This document shows positions 1 through 6,027 of a stretch of 6,027 nt of DNA, in pieces. This DNA is from Cytophagales bacterium. GTDB taxonomy: Bacteria; Bacteroidota; Bacteroidia; Cytophagales; Cyclobacteriaceae. The position numbers and the translations under genes are program-made. Position 1 is the stretch's first letter. Every line of letters begins with the position of its first letter. The stretch lies in contig JAHEMU010000179.1 of the NCBI GenBank assembly GCA_024643485.1, positions 1 to 6,027 on the forward strand, given 5' to 3'. Under the pieces are notes generated by a model. The model had not been told where the DNA came from. It did not search any database and saw nothing but the letters and a program-made list of their open reading frames with translations.

Positions 1-2112
1 GGTTCCGATTTCAATGCGGTATCAGATCAAAATGGTTTTTTTGAAATATCGAATATTCCAGTTGGGAGATATTTGGTTGAATTTAGATTTACTGGATATC
101 AGTCTGTAAAATTACCTGTGGTTGTCAGTGCCTCAAAACCGGAATTTTTAGAAGTTTTTCTTGACGAATCGGTCATTACACTAAACGAAGTAATGGTGAA
201 TCAACCCTTGTATATGAGTAATTTATCCAGGGGTTTTGGAAAGCAAATCAGTATTGAACAAACTAATCGAATTCCAGCAAATTTCTTTGATCCTGTGCGT
301 ATGATTACTTCATTTCCTGGAGTAATGGCTTCAAATGATCAGGCGAATAACTTAATCATTAGAGGACAATCTCCATTAACCATTCAATGGAAATTGGAAG
401 GTATGGATGTGTTAAACCCCAATCATCAAGCAAATGCCGGAACCCTTAGCGATATGCCGGTGAGTAGTGGAGGAGGTGTCAATATGCTAAGTGCTCAAAT
501 GCTTGGTAATACGCAATTAATTCAAGGGCCTGCACCTGCTGAAATGGGCAATGGGGTGAGTCAGATAAATATGAATTTACGCTCTGGTAATGAAGATCCA
601 AGTACCACGCTGCAAGCGAGTTTAATTGGGTTGGATGCGGCACGTGAGGGAAAACTTGGAAAAGGCACCTATCTGGCTAACTACCGATATTCAACTGTTG
701 GAATACTAACGGGTGTAATGGGACTGGATTTTGGAGGTGAAACCATTACTTTTCAGGATTTTTCATATTCGGTAGATCAGCCTTTAGGTACTGGGGACTT
801 AAAATTATTTGGTGTTCTAGGTTCAGGCCAGAACCATTTTCAAAATGCAGAACCAGTTGACGAAGAGAAAGATTGGTTCGATATCGATTATACCGGAAGA
901 ACAAGTATTCTAGGAGGGATTTATAAAGGCGATAATGGATTGAAAATAGGAGCCACTTACTCGTCTACTGTTCAAAAAAGAACTTCGAATGGTGTCGAAA
1001 ATGAACCGGCCTTTGGTGAAAATTCTCGCTTTTATCTACAAGACCAATTATTCTCTTTTTTAATTCGGAAATCTACCAGGCTAAATGCTTCAAATATATT
1101 GGAATATGGGGTACATAGTTCTATCCGCAGCGCAACTTTTAAAACTGAAAGCACGGTGGGAAATAGTAATTGGATGATTCACCAACCCTATGTGAAATTA
1201 AATAGTATTTTGAATGAAAAATGGATGCTGGAATCTGGGATTCGTTATTTTGGTAGTTTCGAGCAGAATAGTGGAAGAATAGAACCCCGATTAAGAGTAG
1301 ATTATTTACTTTCAGATAAGAGTATTTGGTCTGTTGGTTATGGAACCCAAACATGGCAAATGCCTACTACCTTTTTGTTGAGTCAGCAGGATCATCTCAA
1401 ATTAAAAAATCCATATTTCCAATTGATCAATTCCAATTGGTCGAGGGAATGGAAAAACGAACTTCGATCAAATGTGTCTGTTTATGGGCAAAAAGGTGAT
1501 TTGTTACCCGCAAATAGTGCGGTAAACGGCATGAAAACGCTGTATAATTTCTTGGATGAAATTCCGAATCAACTTTTTATTGAAAATAGTGAATCACGTA
1601 ATTACGGAGTTGAAATTACCATTGAAAAACCATTGATTGATCATTTTTATGGGCTAGCAGGTGCTTCGGTTTATAGATCGGAAGTGAAACCGGAATGGGA
1701 AAATAATTGGGAGTCAAGCAGATTTGATGGAAATTATACCTTCAATTTTACCGCAGGTTATGAAAATTATAAGCAGAAGGAATCGGTAAACCGAAAAATT
1801 AATGCAAACATCCGTTTGTTAATGATTGGTGGAATGAATGAATACGAAGTGGATTTAAATCAATCTAGGTTGTTGGGTTCCACCCAATTCTCAAATCAAT
1901 TGTTATCCTCTGGGAATTACTTTAGACTTGATTTTAGTATTAGCCACGCCAAACAAAGAGATGGGTTTAACCGGGTTTTATCTTTGGATTTACAGAACGT
2001 TACCGGTTATCAGAATCCTGGAATGGCCTTTTATGATCGTTTTACTGATAGTATAGAAGAAAAGCAACAACTTGGATTAATACCAGTATTAAGTTATAGA
2101 GTCGAATTCTAA
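1..2112 (+). CDS. TonB-dependent outer-membrane receptor with carboxypeptidase-like N-terminal domain (5' end missing)
   Basis: The frame is open from base 1, so the gene begins before the window; 703 residues and the stop TAA are visible. A TTG at 73 is an internal leucine codon, not a start. Visible residues 1 to about 60 are the end of a carboxypeptidase-regulatory-like beta-sandwich (DQNGFFEISNIPVGRY, then GYQSV and LNEVMVN), the extension common on Bacteroidota TonB receptors. The plug domain follows at about 85-200, with LIIRGQSP (RG at 121-122), LEGMDVLNPNH (132-142), GPAPAEMGNG (176-185) and NLRSGN (192-197). The remainder, rich in alternating polar and aromatic residues, is the beta-barrel. 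It ends YRVEF, with the terminal phenylalanine typical of proteins inserted by the BAM machinery. The family imports ligands across the outer membrane using TonB-ExbBD energy. The substrate cannot be read from sequence, and no SusD-type partner follows. Signal peptide and TonB box are presumably upstream. The family is clear; the ligand is unknown. Confidence 0.93.
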   Translation, partial: GSDFNAVSDQNGFFEISNIPVGRYLVEFRFTGYQSVKLPVVVSASKPEFLEVFLDESVITLNEVMVNQPLYMSNLSRGFGKQISIEQTNRIPANFFDPVRMITSFPGVMASNDQANNLIIRGQSPLTIQWKLEGMDVLNPNHQANAGTLSDMPVSSGGGVNMLSAQMLGNTQLIQGPAPAEMGNGVSQINMNLRSGNEDPSTTLQASLIGLDAAREGKLGKGTYLANYRYSTVGILTGVMGLDFGGETITFQDFSYSVDQPLGTGDLKLFGVLGSGQNHFQNAEPVDEEKDWFDIDYTGRTSILGGIYKGDNGLKIGATYSSTVQKRTSNGVENEPAFGENSRFYLQDQLFSFLIRKSTRLNASNILEYGVHSSIRSATFKTESTVGNSNWMIHQPYVKLNSILNEKWMLESGIRYFGSFEQNSGRIEPRLRVDYLLSDKSIWSVGYGTQTWQMPTTFLLSQQDHLKLKNPYFQLINSNWSREWKNELRSNVSVYGQKGDLLPANSAVNGMKTLYNFLDEIPNQLFIENSESRNYGVEITIEKPLIDHFYGLAGASVYRSEVKPEWENNWESSRFDGNYTFNFTAGYENYKQKESVNRKINANIRLLMIGGMNEYEVDLNQSRLLGSTQFSNQLLSSGNYFRLDFSISHAKQRDGFNRVLSLDLQNVTGYQNPGMAFYDRFTDSIEEKQQLGLIPVLSYRVEF

Positions 2113-2206
2113 TATGAAGGTAAGGTCGCCTATAAAGCCCTTCTAAAAGGCTCAAAAAAATGACAAAATAGGTTAGAAAAGGTAAAAGAATAATTAGAAT
2201 TCAGGT

Positions 2207-2232
2207 GGTGTGTTATTCTGAGCACACCTTTT
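2207..2232 (+). terminator. Probable intrinsic terminator of the receptor gene
   Basis: An 8-bp stem pairs GGTGTGTT (2207-2214) with AGCACACC (2221-2228), with one G-T wobble and a 6-base loop, ATTCTG. It is followed directly by TTTT (2229-2232) and then C. The stem is GC-rich in an AT-rich region, as in a Rho-independent terminator, though the T tract is short. It lies about 95 bases after the receptor stop, so the transcript would have a sizeable 3' untranslated end. It implies that the downstream gene has its own promoter or depends on read-through. Confidence 0.55.
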
Positions 2233-2284
2233 CAAAAGCAGTCTTTCCATTGCTGTAAATTTCTTTGGAATAAAAGATGAAAAT

Positions 2285-2320
2285 TGATAGGTTAAGGGTT
2301 GATTATCTAACCGCCTATCA
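2285..2320 (+). promoter_or_regulatory. Stem-loop directly before the start codon of the Asp-box gene
   Basis: Two adjacent inverted repeats can stack into one stem. TGATA (2285-2289) pairs with TATCA (2316-2320), and GGTTA (2290-2294) pairs with TAACC (2308-2312). This gives 10 bp with a 3-base bulge (GCC, 2313-2315) and a 13-base loop (2295-2307). An alternative register pairs TGATAGG (2285-2291) with CCTATCA (2314-2320). The stem ends one base before the ATG at 2322, so if formed in the mRNA it would occupy the ribosome landing zone. It could instead be a DNA operator or chance. The pairing is seen directly; a regulatory role is inference. Confidence 0.35.
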
Positions 2321-2321
2321 T

Positions 2322-5300
2322 ATGAAAAACTTAATTCGAATTATTTCGCTTTCAAGCTTGTGCTTTCTAATATTATCTGCTTCCGCACAAGAGGTGTTTG
2401 ATTCCTTTCATTTCAGAAACATTGGCCCTGCAGCTATGAGTGGTAGAGTGGTGGATTTGGCGGTTTATGAGCAGGATCCTTACACTTTTTATGCCGCTAC
2501 AGCAACGGGTGGTCTTTGGAAAACAGTCAACAACGGAATTACGTTTACTCCAGTTTTCGATAAGGAAAATACTCATTCAATTGGTGCGATTGTTTTAAAT
2601 CAAAATAACCCGAATATTCTTTACGTAGGAACAGGGGAACGAGCTAATCGCCAAAGTAATTCTTGGGGTGACGGTTTGTATAAATCGAATGATGGGGGTA
2701 AATCATGGAAACATTTGGGATTGTCAGATACGCATCACATCGGCAGAATAGCATTACACCCCACTGATACAAGTATCGTTTATGTAGCGGCCATGGGACA
2801 TTTATGGGGTCCAAATAAAGAAAGAGGGCTGTATAAATCGACTGATGCTGGTAAAACTTGGAAGAATATATTGTTCATCAACGAAGATACAGGAGTGTCT
2901 GATGTGGCGATGGATCCATCAAATCCCAATACTCTTTACGCTGCCGCTTATCAAAGACGTCGAGCTCCTTATGGATTTCACGGTGGTGGCCCAGGCAGTG
3001 CTTTGTATAAGTCAACTGATGGGGGGGTGAATTGGAAAAAGATAACTTCCGGACTGCCTGATGGGGATTTTGGAAGAATAGGTATATCCATATATCGCAA
3101 AAACCCTTCTATTGTTTATATCTCATTAGAACAAGGATTTCAATACAATGCAAGCACCGCCTATACTAAAAGAAAAGGGGGCGTTTATAGGTCTGAAAAT
3201 GGAGGGGAGTCATTTGTTTGGATGAGTGATTGGAACCCTAGACCCATGTATGCCAGTCAGATTTTGGTGGACCCCAACGATGATCAGCGAATTTATATGC
3301 AAAATAGCTTTAGTTTTTCTAAAGATGGAGGAAAATCATTTCAAACGGCTCGTCAATCTCTGCACGGCGACGACCGTATCGTGTGGGTAAATCCAAAAGA
3401 CTCCAGACACTTGATAAAAGGTGATGATGGTGGAATTGGCATTTCGTATGATCAATCTCAAACATGGCTGTACGTAACCAATTTGCCAGTAAGTCAGTTG
3501 TATCGCGTAAGTGTGGATATGAGAAATCCGTATTTCGTGTATGGTGGTTTTCAAGATAACGGCTCGTGGATGGGCCCAAATGCCACTTATAATAGCGATG
3601 GTATTTTAAATCAGGATTGGATAAAAACGGGTGGGGGAGATGGTTTTTTGAATTTAATTCATCCGGAAGATCCAAATATTTTATTCACAGAGTCTCAATA
3701 TTTAGGATTGTCTAGATTGAATTTAACCACCGGAGAAAATGTGGATATACGTCCGGGTGACCCAAAAGGTCATATTTCGGATCGCAGAAATTGGGAGGCG
3801 TGGGGGCCGGGAATCGAAGAGCCAGAACTAGGAAATGCCATGGCGCCAGCGAATTGGGACGGGCCTTTTATGATTTCTAAACATGCATCCAATACCATTT
3901 ATGCTGGTACAAATAAACTTTGGAAAAGCGAAAATAATGGAAATACCTGGAAGGAAATCGGCGACTTGACAACCAATGTAAATCGACGGGAATTAAAAAT
4001 CATGGGCCAACGTCCAGACAGTCTCACTGCTTCATTAGACGATGGTATTCCTTATTATCCAACCATTACCATCATTGCTGAATCCCCAATTAAAAAAGGG
4101 TGGTTGTATGTTGGGACCGATGATGGACAATTTCAACTGTCAAAAAACGATGGAAAAACATGGAAAGAGATCTCCAAAAATTTTCCTGGACTGCCTAAAT
4201 CGACTTGGGTAAATGGAATAGAGCCTTCTGCTGTGGATGAAAGGATTGTTTATGCGACATTTAATAATTATCGGAACAATGATTTTTCGAATTATGTTTA
4301 CAAAAGTTTAGACGGTGGCGAAAATTGGAGAAGAATAGACGCAACATTACCAGCTAATAGAGTCGCTAGAACGCTGAGAGAAGACCCTAAAAATCCTAAT
4401 GTGTTGTATTTGGGTACAGAGAATGGGCTTTTTGTTAGTTTAAACAGCGGCGAGGAATGGATTTCTTGGAAAGGGAATATGCCTACTTTACCGTTTAATG
4501 ACTTGGTTGTTCATCCGCGTGATAACGACTTAATATTAGGATCGCATGGTAGAGGTATTTGGATCTTGGATAACCTTACGCCTATACAAGAGTTTGATCA
4601 AGCATCTCAAAAGGATTCCCATTTATTTACGGTTTCAGATGCCACTAAAATAAGATATAATCGCGTTGGAGGACATACAGGTGATATGATTTACCGCGGA
4701 GAAAACCCAGATCGAGGGGTGTTAATAGATTACTATCTTAAAAATGAGGTATCGCCCGATCAGTTATCAATTTCTATATTATCGTCGAATGGGTTTTTAA
4801 TTAGAACATTAGAAGTAGACACTACCTCCGGTATTCACCGGATAATATGGGATTTTAGAGCGGATGATCTGCCATCACCGGCATCGAATCCGAATCAAGC
4901 AAATAATGCCATGCGCAGATGGAGAAGTAGAGGTCTTTCTGGCCCTGAAGTACAACCGGGTAGTTTTAAAATAGTACTAGATTACAAAGGAAATAAATCA
5001 ACACATGTTTTTAATGTCCTTGAGGACCCGCGTATTAAGGCTACGAAAGAAGATTATAATCAACAAGCGTTGGCGATAAACAAATTGATAAGTCAATATA
5101 CGGCTGTTTTACCTGCGATTAATGAAGTTCGAGCTTGGGGGTGGAAACTGGATGAAATGAAAAAAGATGGCAAAGCGAGCTCGAAAGAAAATGAAAAGCA
5201 AATTAAAGATTTAATAGGCCAGTATAACGAACTGTTAAACAGAATTACAGGAAGTTACCGGGAGGTGGAGTCGGTGGTTCAAGCACCTACTTCTGATTTG

Positions 5301-5405
5301 CAATCAAGAATGACATACTTCGATGAAATGATTAAAAAATTAGAGAAAAAGAAGAGTTCAGGAACTATTCAAAAAATTGTAAAATCAATTGAAATGGTTG
5401 ATTAA
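2322..5405 (+). CDS. Exported Asp-box (BNR/sortilin-like) beta-propeller protein with Ig-like and helical C-terminal domains
   Basis: The gene is complete, 1027 residues from the ATG at 2322. That start gives a clean signal peptide (MKNLIRIISL..., likely cut after SASA at residue 22, before QEVFD). An in-frame ATG at 2277 would add 15 residues and weaken the signal. The mature protein opens with FRNIGPAAMSGR (31-42). About eleven Asp-box motifs (S-x-D-x-G-x-T-W type) follow, near residues 68, 122, 173, 231, 291, 333, 375, 536, 607, 662 and 707, usually within units of the form 'DPxxPxxxYxGT...LYKSxDGGKxW'. Propeller blades end near GRGIWILDN (about 742-750). An Ig-like segment (about 800-905, with WDFR at 843-846 and DPR at 902-904) precedes a charged helical, probably coiled-coil tail (about 910-1027). 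This architecture matches a widespread family labelled 'glycosyl hydrolase', 'VPS10 domain' or 'WD40/YVTN/BNR-like'. The roughly 720-residue repeat region would suit two tandem seven-bladed propellers, as in GH74, but no catalytic residues can be assigned. No sialidase-type RIP motif is present. A binding or scaffold role in periplasm or cell surface is equally possible. Confidence 0.9.
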   Translation: MKNLIRIISLSSLCFLILSASAQEVFDSFHFRNIGPAAMSGRVVDLAVYEQDPYTFYAATATGGLWKTVNNGITFTPVFDKENTHSIGAIVLNQNNPNILYVGTGERANRQSNSWGDGLYKSNDGGKSWKHLGLSDTHHIGRIALHPTDTSIVYVAAMGHLWGPNKERGLYKSTDAGKTWKNILFINEDTGVSDVAMDPSNPNTLYAAAYQRRRAPYGFHGGGPGSALYKSTDGGVNWKKITSGLPDGDFGRIGISIYRKNPSIVYISLEQGFQYNASTAYTKRKGGVYRSENGGESFVWMSDWNPRPMYASQILVDPNDDQRIYMQNSFSFSKDGGKSFQTARQSLHGDDRIVWVNPKDSRHLIKGDDGGIGISYDQSQTWLYVTNLPVSQLYRVSVDMRNPYFVYGGFQDNGSWMGPNATYNSDGILNQDWIKTGGGDGFLNLIHPEDPNILFTESQYLGLSRLNLTTGENVDIRPGDPKGHISDRRNWEAWGPGIEEPELGNAMAPANWDGPFMISKHASNTIYAGTNKLWKSENNGNTWKEIGDLTTNVNRRELKIMGQRPDSLTASLDDGIPYYPTITIIAESPIKKGWLYVGTDDGQFQLSKNDGKTWKEISKNFPGLPKSTWVNGIEPSAVDERIVYATFNNYRNNDFSNYVYKSLDGGENWRRIDATLPANRVARTLREDPKNPNVLYLGTENGLFVSLNSGEEWISWKGNMPTLPFNDLVVHPRDNDLILGSHGRGIWILDNLTPIQEFDQASQKDSHLFTVSDATKIRYNRVGGHTGDMIYRGENPDRGVLIDYYLKNEVSPDQLSISILSSNGFLIRTLEVDTTSGIHRIIWDFRADDLPSPASNPNQANNAMRRWRSRGLSGPEVQPGSFKIVLDYKGNKSTHVFNVLEDPRIKATKEDYNQQALAINKLISQYTAVLPAINEVRAWGWKLDEMKKDGKASSKENEKQIKDLIGQYNELLNRITGSYREVESVVQAPTSDLQSRMTYFDEMIKKLEKKKSSGTIQKIVKSIEMVD
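2523..4460 (+). repeat. Asp-box repeat series inside the propeller gene
   Basis: About eleven degenerate coding repeats specify the Asp-box turn. They start at 2523 (TVNNGITF), 2685 (SNDGGKSW), 2838 (STDAGKTW), 3012 (STDGGVNW), 3192 (SENGGESF), 3318 (SKDGGKSF), 3444 (SYDQSQTW), 3927 (SENNGNTW), 4140 (SKNDGKTW), 4305 (SLDGGENW) and 4437 (SLNSGEEW). The DNA is most alike in the copies at 2679-2708, 2832-2861 and 3006-3035, each beginning TATAA(A/G)TC. Spacing is irregular, with a gap of roughly 480 bases between 3467 and 3927 where no box is recognisable. Asp boxes stabilise propeller blades and do not themselves imply catalysis. Confidence 0.85.
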
Positions 5406-5421
5406 AACGAATATTTTAATC
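5400..5421. terminator. Possible bidirectional terminator between convergent genes
   Basis: A perfect 8-bp inverted repeat, GATTAAAA (5400-5407) and TTTTAATC (5414-5421), flanks a 6-base loop, CGAATA. The left arm contains the TAA stop of the Asp-box gene, and the right arm ends one base before the stop of the convergent gene. It is the only inverted repeat in the 17-base gap. The stem has a single G-C pair and no long T tract follows on either strand (CTTTATT on plus, none on minus), so it would be a weak terminator. Confidence 0.3.
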
Positions 5422-5422
5422 T

Positions 5423-6027
5423 TTATTGAACAACCACGGCAAGAAATCGACCATTTGGACTAACGGCCATACGGGTAATGGTATTTACTTCCATGAGTTT
5501 AAGATCAGTAAGCAAAATCCATTTTTTCTCTTTTGGATGCCATTTGACGATTTTTGTTAAATCACTGGTAATGATTTCGCCGGTAGGGTAAACGCAAAAA
5601 TCTTGGACACTAAAAGGAAGGGTCGTAATATCCGTTTTTTTATCCTTACGCCAGTAAATAACATGGTGCTCGTTGTTAATTTCCTTCGAATAATAAAAAG
5701 CGTTAGTTCGCACGGGATCTGTATGCATGGAACGCCCAATATGGTCATCCAACACCCTGGTTTCCCCCGTTTCTATATTTCCTAACACAAGAGAAGCGGG
5801 GTCTCCCAACACAAACATGGCGATTTCGATGGTGTTTAACCATGCGAAATATCCAACGGGTGCTACTTTTGGTAAAATGAGGATGGGGTCACCTCCTAAA
5901 ACTGGGAAGTTCCATAAACGCTGAATATTTCCCTTTTCTACCCGAACCGTAGTGATGTATTGTCCATCACCTGAGGGAGTAGCAGAGTACTCACTTTCAG
6001 AAGTTTCAGTAAAATGGGTGGTTTTTC
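5423..6027 (-). CDS. TolB/PD40-type WD40-like beta-propeller protein (N-terminal part outside window)
   Basis: The minus-strand frame has no stop from the right edge to the TAA at 5423-5425. This gives 200 C-terminal residues; the first ATG in the window, at 5816-5818, is visible residue 70 and lies inside the conserved protein, so it is not the start. Visible residues 13-52 (YSATPSGDGQYITTVRVE, then QRLWNFPVLGGDP) form a PD40-like blade. Next come VGYFAW (57-62), FVLGDP (71-76), NIETGE and HIGRSMH (95-101), and later FCVYPTGEI. The protein ends in MAVSPNGRFLAVVVQ, whose SPNG turn is the classic PD40 signature. Blades of this kind occur in TolB-like periplasmic proteins and in propellers attached to peptidases. 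Nothing after the propeller is present, so a C-terminal peptidase or amidohydrolase domain is excluded; an N-terminal partner domain cannot be ruled out. The specific function is not recognised. The gene is convergent with the Asp-box gene, its stop 17 bases away. Confidence 0.78.
   Translation of the reverse strand, partial: KTTHFTETSESEYSATPSGDGQYITTVRVEKGNIQRLWNFPVLGGDPILILPKVAPVGYFAWLNTIEIAMFVLGDPASLVLGNIETGETRVLDDHIGRSMHTDPVRTNAFYYSKEINNEHHVIYWRKDKKTDITTLPFSVQDFCVYPTGEIITSDLTKIVKWHPKEKKWILLTDLKLMEVNTITRMAVSPNGRFLAVVVQ

Noticed and set aside
73..75. TTG as the start of the receptor gene
   Set aside because: The frame is open to base 1 and residues before it (DQNGFFEISNIPVGRY) belong to the carboxypeptidase-like domain, so the gene starts outside the window.
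1..2112. SusC-type polysaccharide receptor
   Set aside because: The visible length (703 residues plus a short missing N-terminus) is well below the roughly 1000 residues usual for SusC, and no susD-like gene follows.
2136..2152. Hairpin AGCC...GGCT close after the receptor stop as a terminator
   Set aside because: The continuous stem is only 4 bp, and it is followed on the plus strand by a run of seven A rather than T, which is the wrong polarity for an intrinsic terminator of this gene.
2256..2267. Bacteroidota-type -7 promoter element (TAnnTTTG) before the Asp-box gene
   Set aside because: TAAATTTC (2256-2263) matches all but the last base, but no convincing -33 TTTG lies at the right distance. 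In AT-rich DNA this is too weak to annotate, although a promoter somewhere in 2233-2321 is likely.
2277..2321. ATG at 2277 as the start of the Asp-box gene
   Set aside because: It would put 15 mixed-charge residues before a textbook signal peptide beginning at 2322. The A-rich context of 2277 resembles Bacteroidota start sites, so it is not fully excluded, but 2322 is preferred.
3319..3675. Minus-strand open frame of 118 codons inside the Asp-box gene
   Set aside because: It lies wholly within a strongly supported gene and its translation has no recognisable domain or credible composition. It is a shadow frame, as are the shorter ones at 1139-1354, 2373-2576, 2845-3030 and 3336-3554.
2322..5405. 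Sialidase identity for the Asp-box protein
   Set aside because: Asp boxes are present, but the FRIP/YRIP arginine motif near the N-terminus is replaced by FRNIGP and no arginine triad can be assigned.
5603..5924. Plus-strand open frames opposite the PD40 propeller gene
   Set aside because: The minus strand carries conserved propeller motifs across this whole stretch; the plus-strand translations show none.

Overview
The window looks like a stretch of chromosome from a member of the Bacteroidota, probably a free-living flavobacterium- or cytophaga-type organism. It is AT-rich. It carries a TonB-dependent receptor with the carboxypeptidase-like N-terminal extension typical of this phylum, and a secreted protein whose signal peptide ends in the familiar ...SASA|Q. 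Neither start region shows an obvious Shine-Dalgarno sequence, which is also usual for the phylum. Genus cannot be named from the sequence alone.

Layout: (1) positions 1-2112, plus strand, is the 3' part of a TonB-dependent outer-membrane receptor gene whose beginning lies before the window. (2) Positions 2113-2321 are a 209-base intergenic region. It holds a good intrinsic-terminator-like hairpin (2207-2232) and a second stem-loop that ends one base before the start codon of the next gene (2285-2320). (3) Positions 2322-5405, plus strand, is a complete gene for a 1027-residue exported beta-propeller protein with about eleven Asp-box (BNR) repeats, an Ig-like domain and a helical tail. Relatives are often labelled 'glycosyl hydrolase' or 'VPS10/sortilin-like', but an enzymatic role is not shown here. 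(4) Positions 5423-6027, minus strand, is the 3' part of a convergent gene for a TolB/PD40-type WD40-like beta-propeller protein that runs off the right edge. Only 17 bases separate the two convergent stop codons, and an 8-bp AT-rich inverted repeat lies there.

All three proteins are expected in the envelope: an outer-membrane importer and two propeller proteins. The terminator suggests that the receptor and the Asp-box gene are separate transcription units, and the third gene is on the opposite strand, so no shared pathway can be claimed. No SusD partner, mobile element, CRISPR array, tRNA or rRNA was seen. This is mostly ordinary chromosomal content. The most curious parts are the RNA structures between the first two genes, and no new defence or mobile system is evident.
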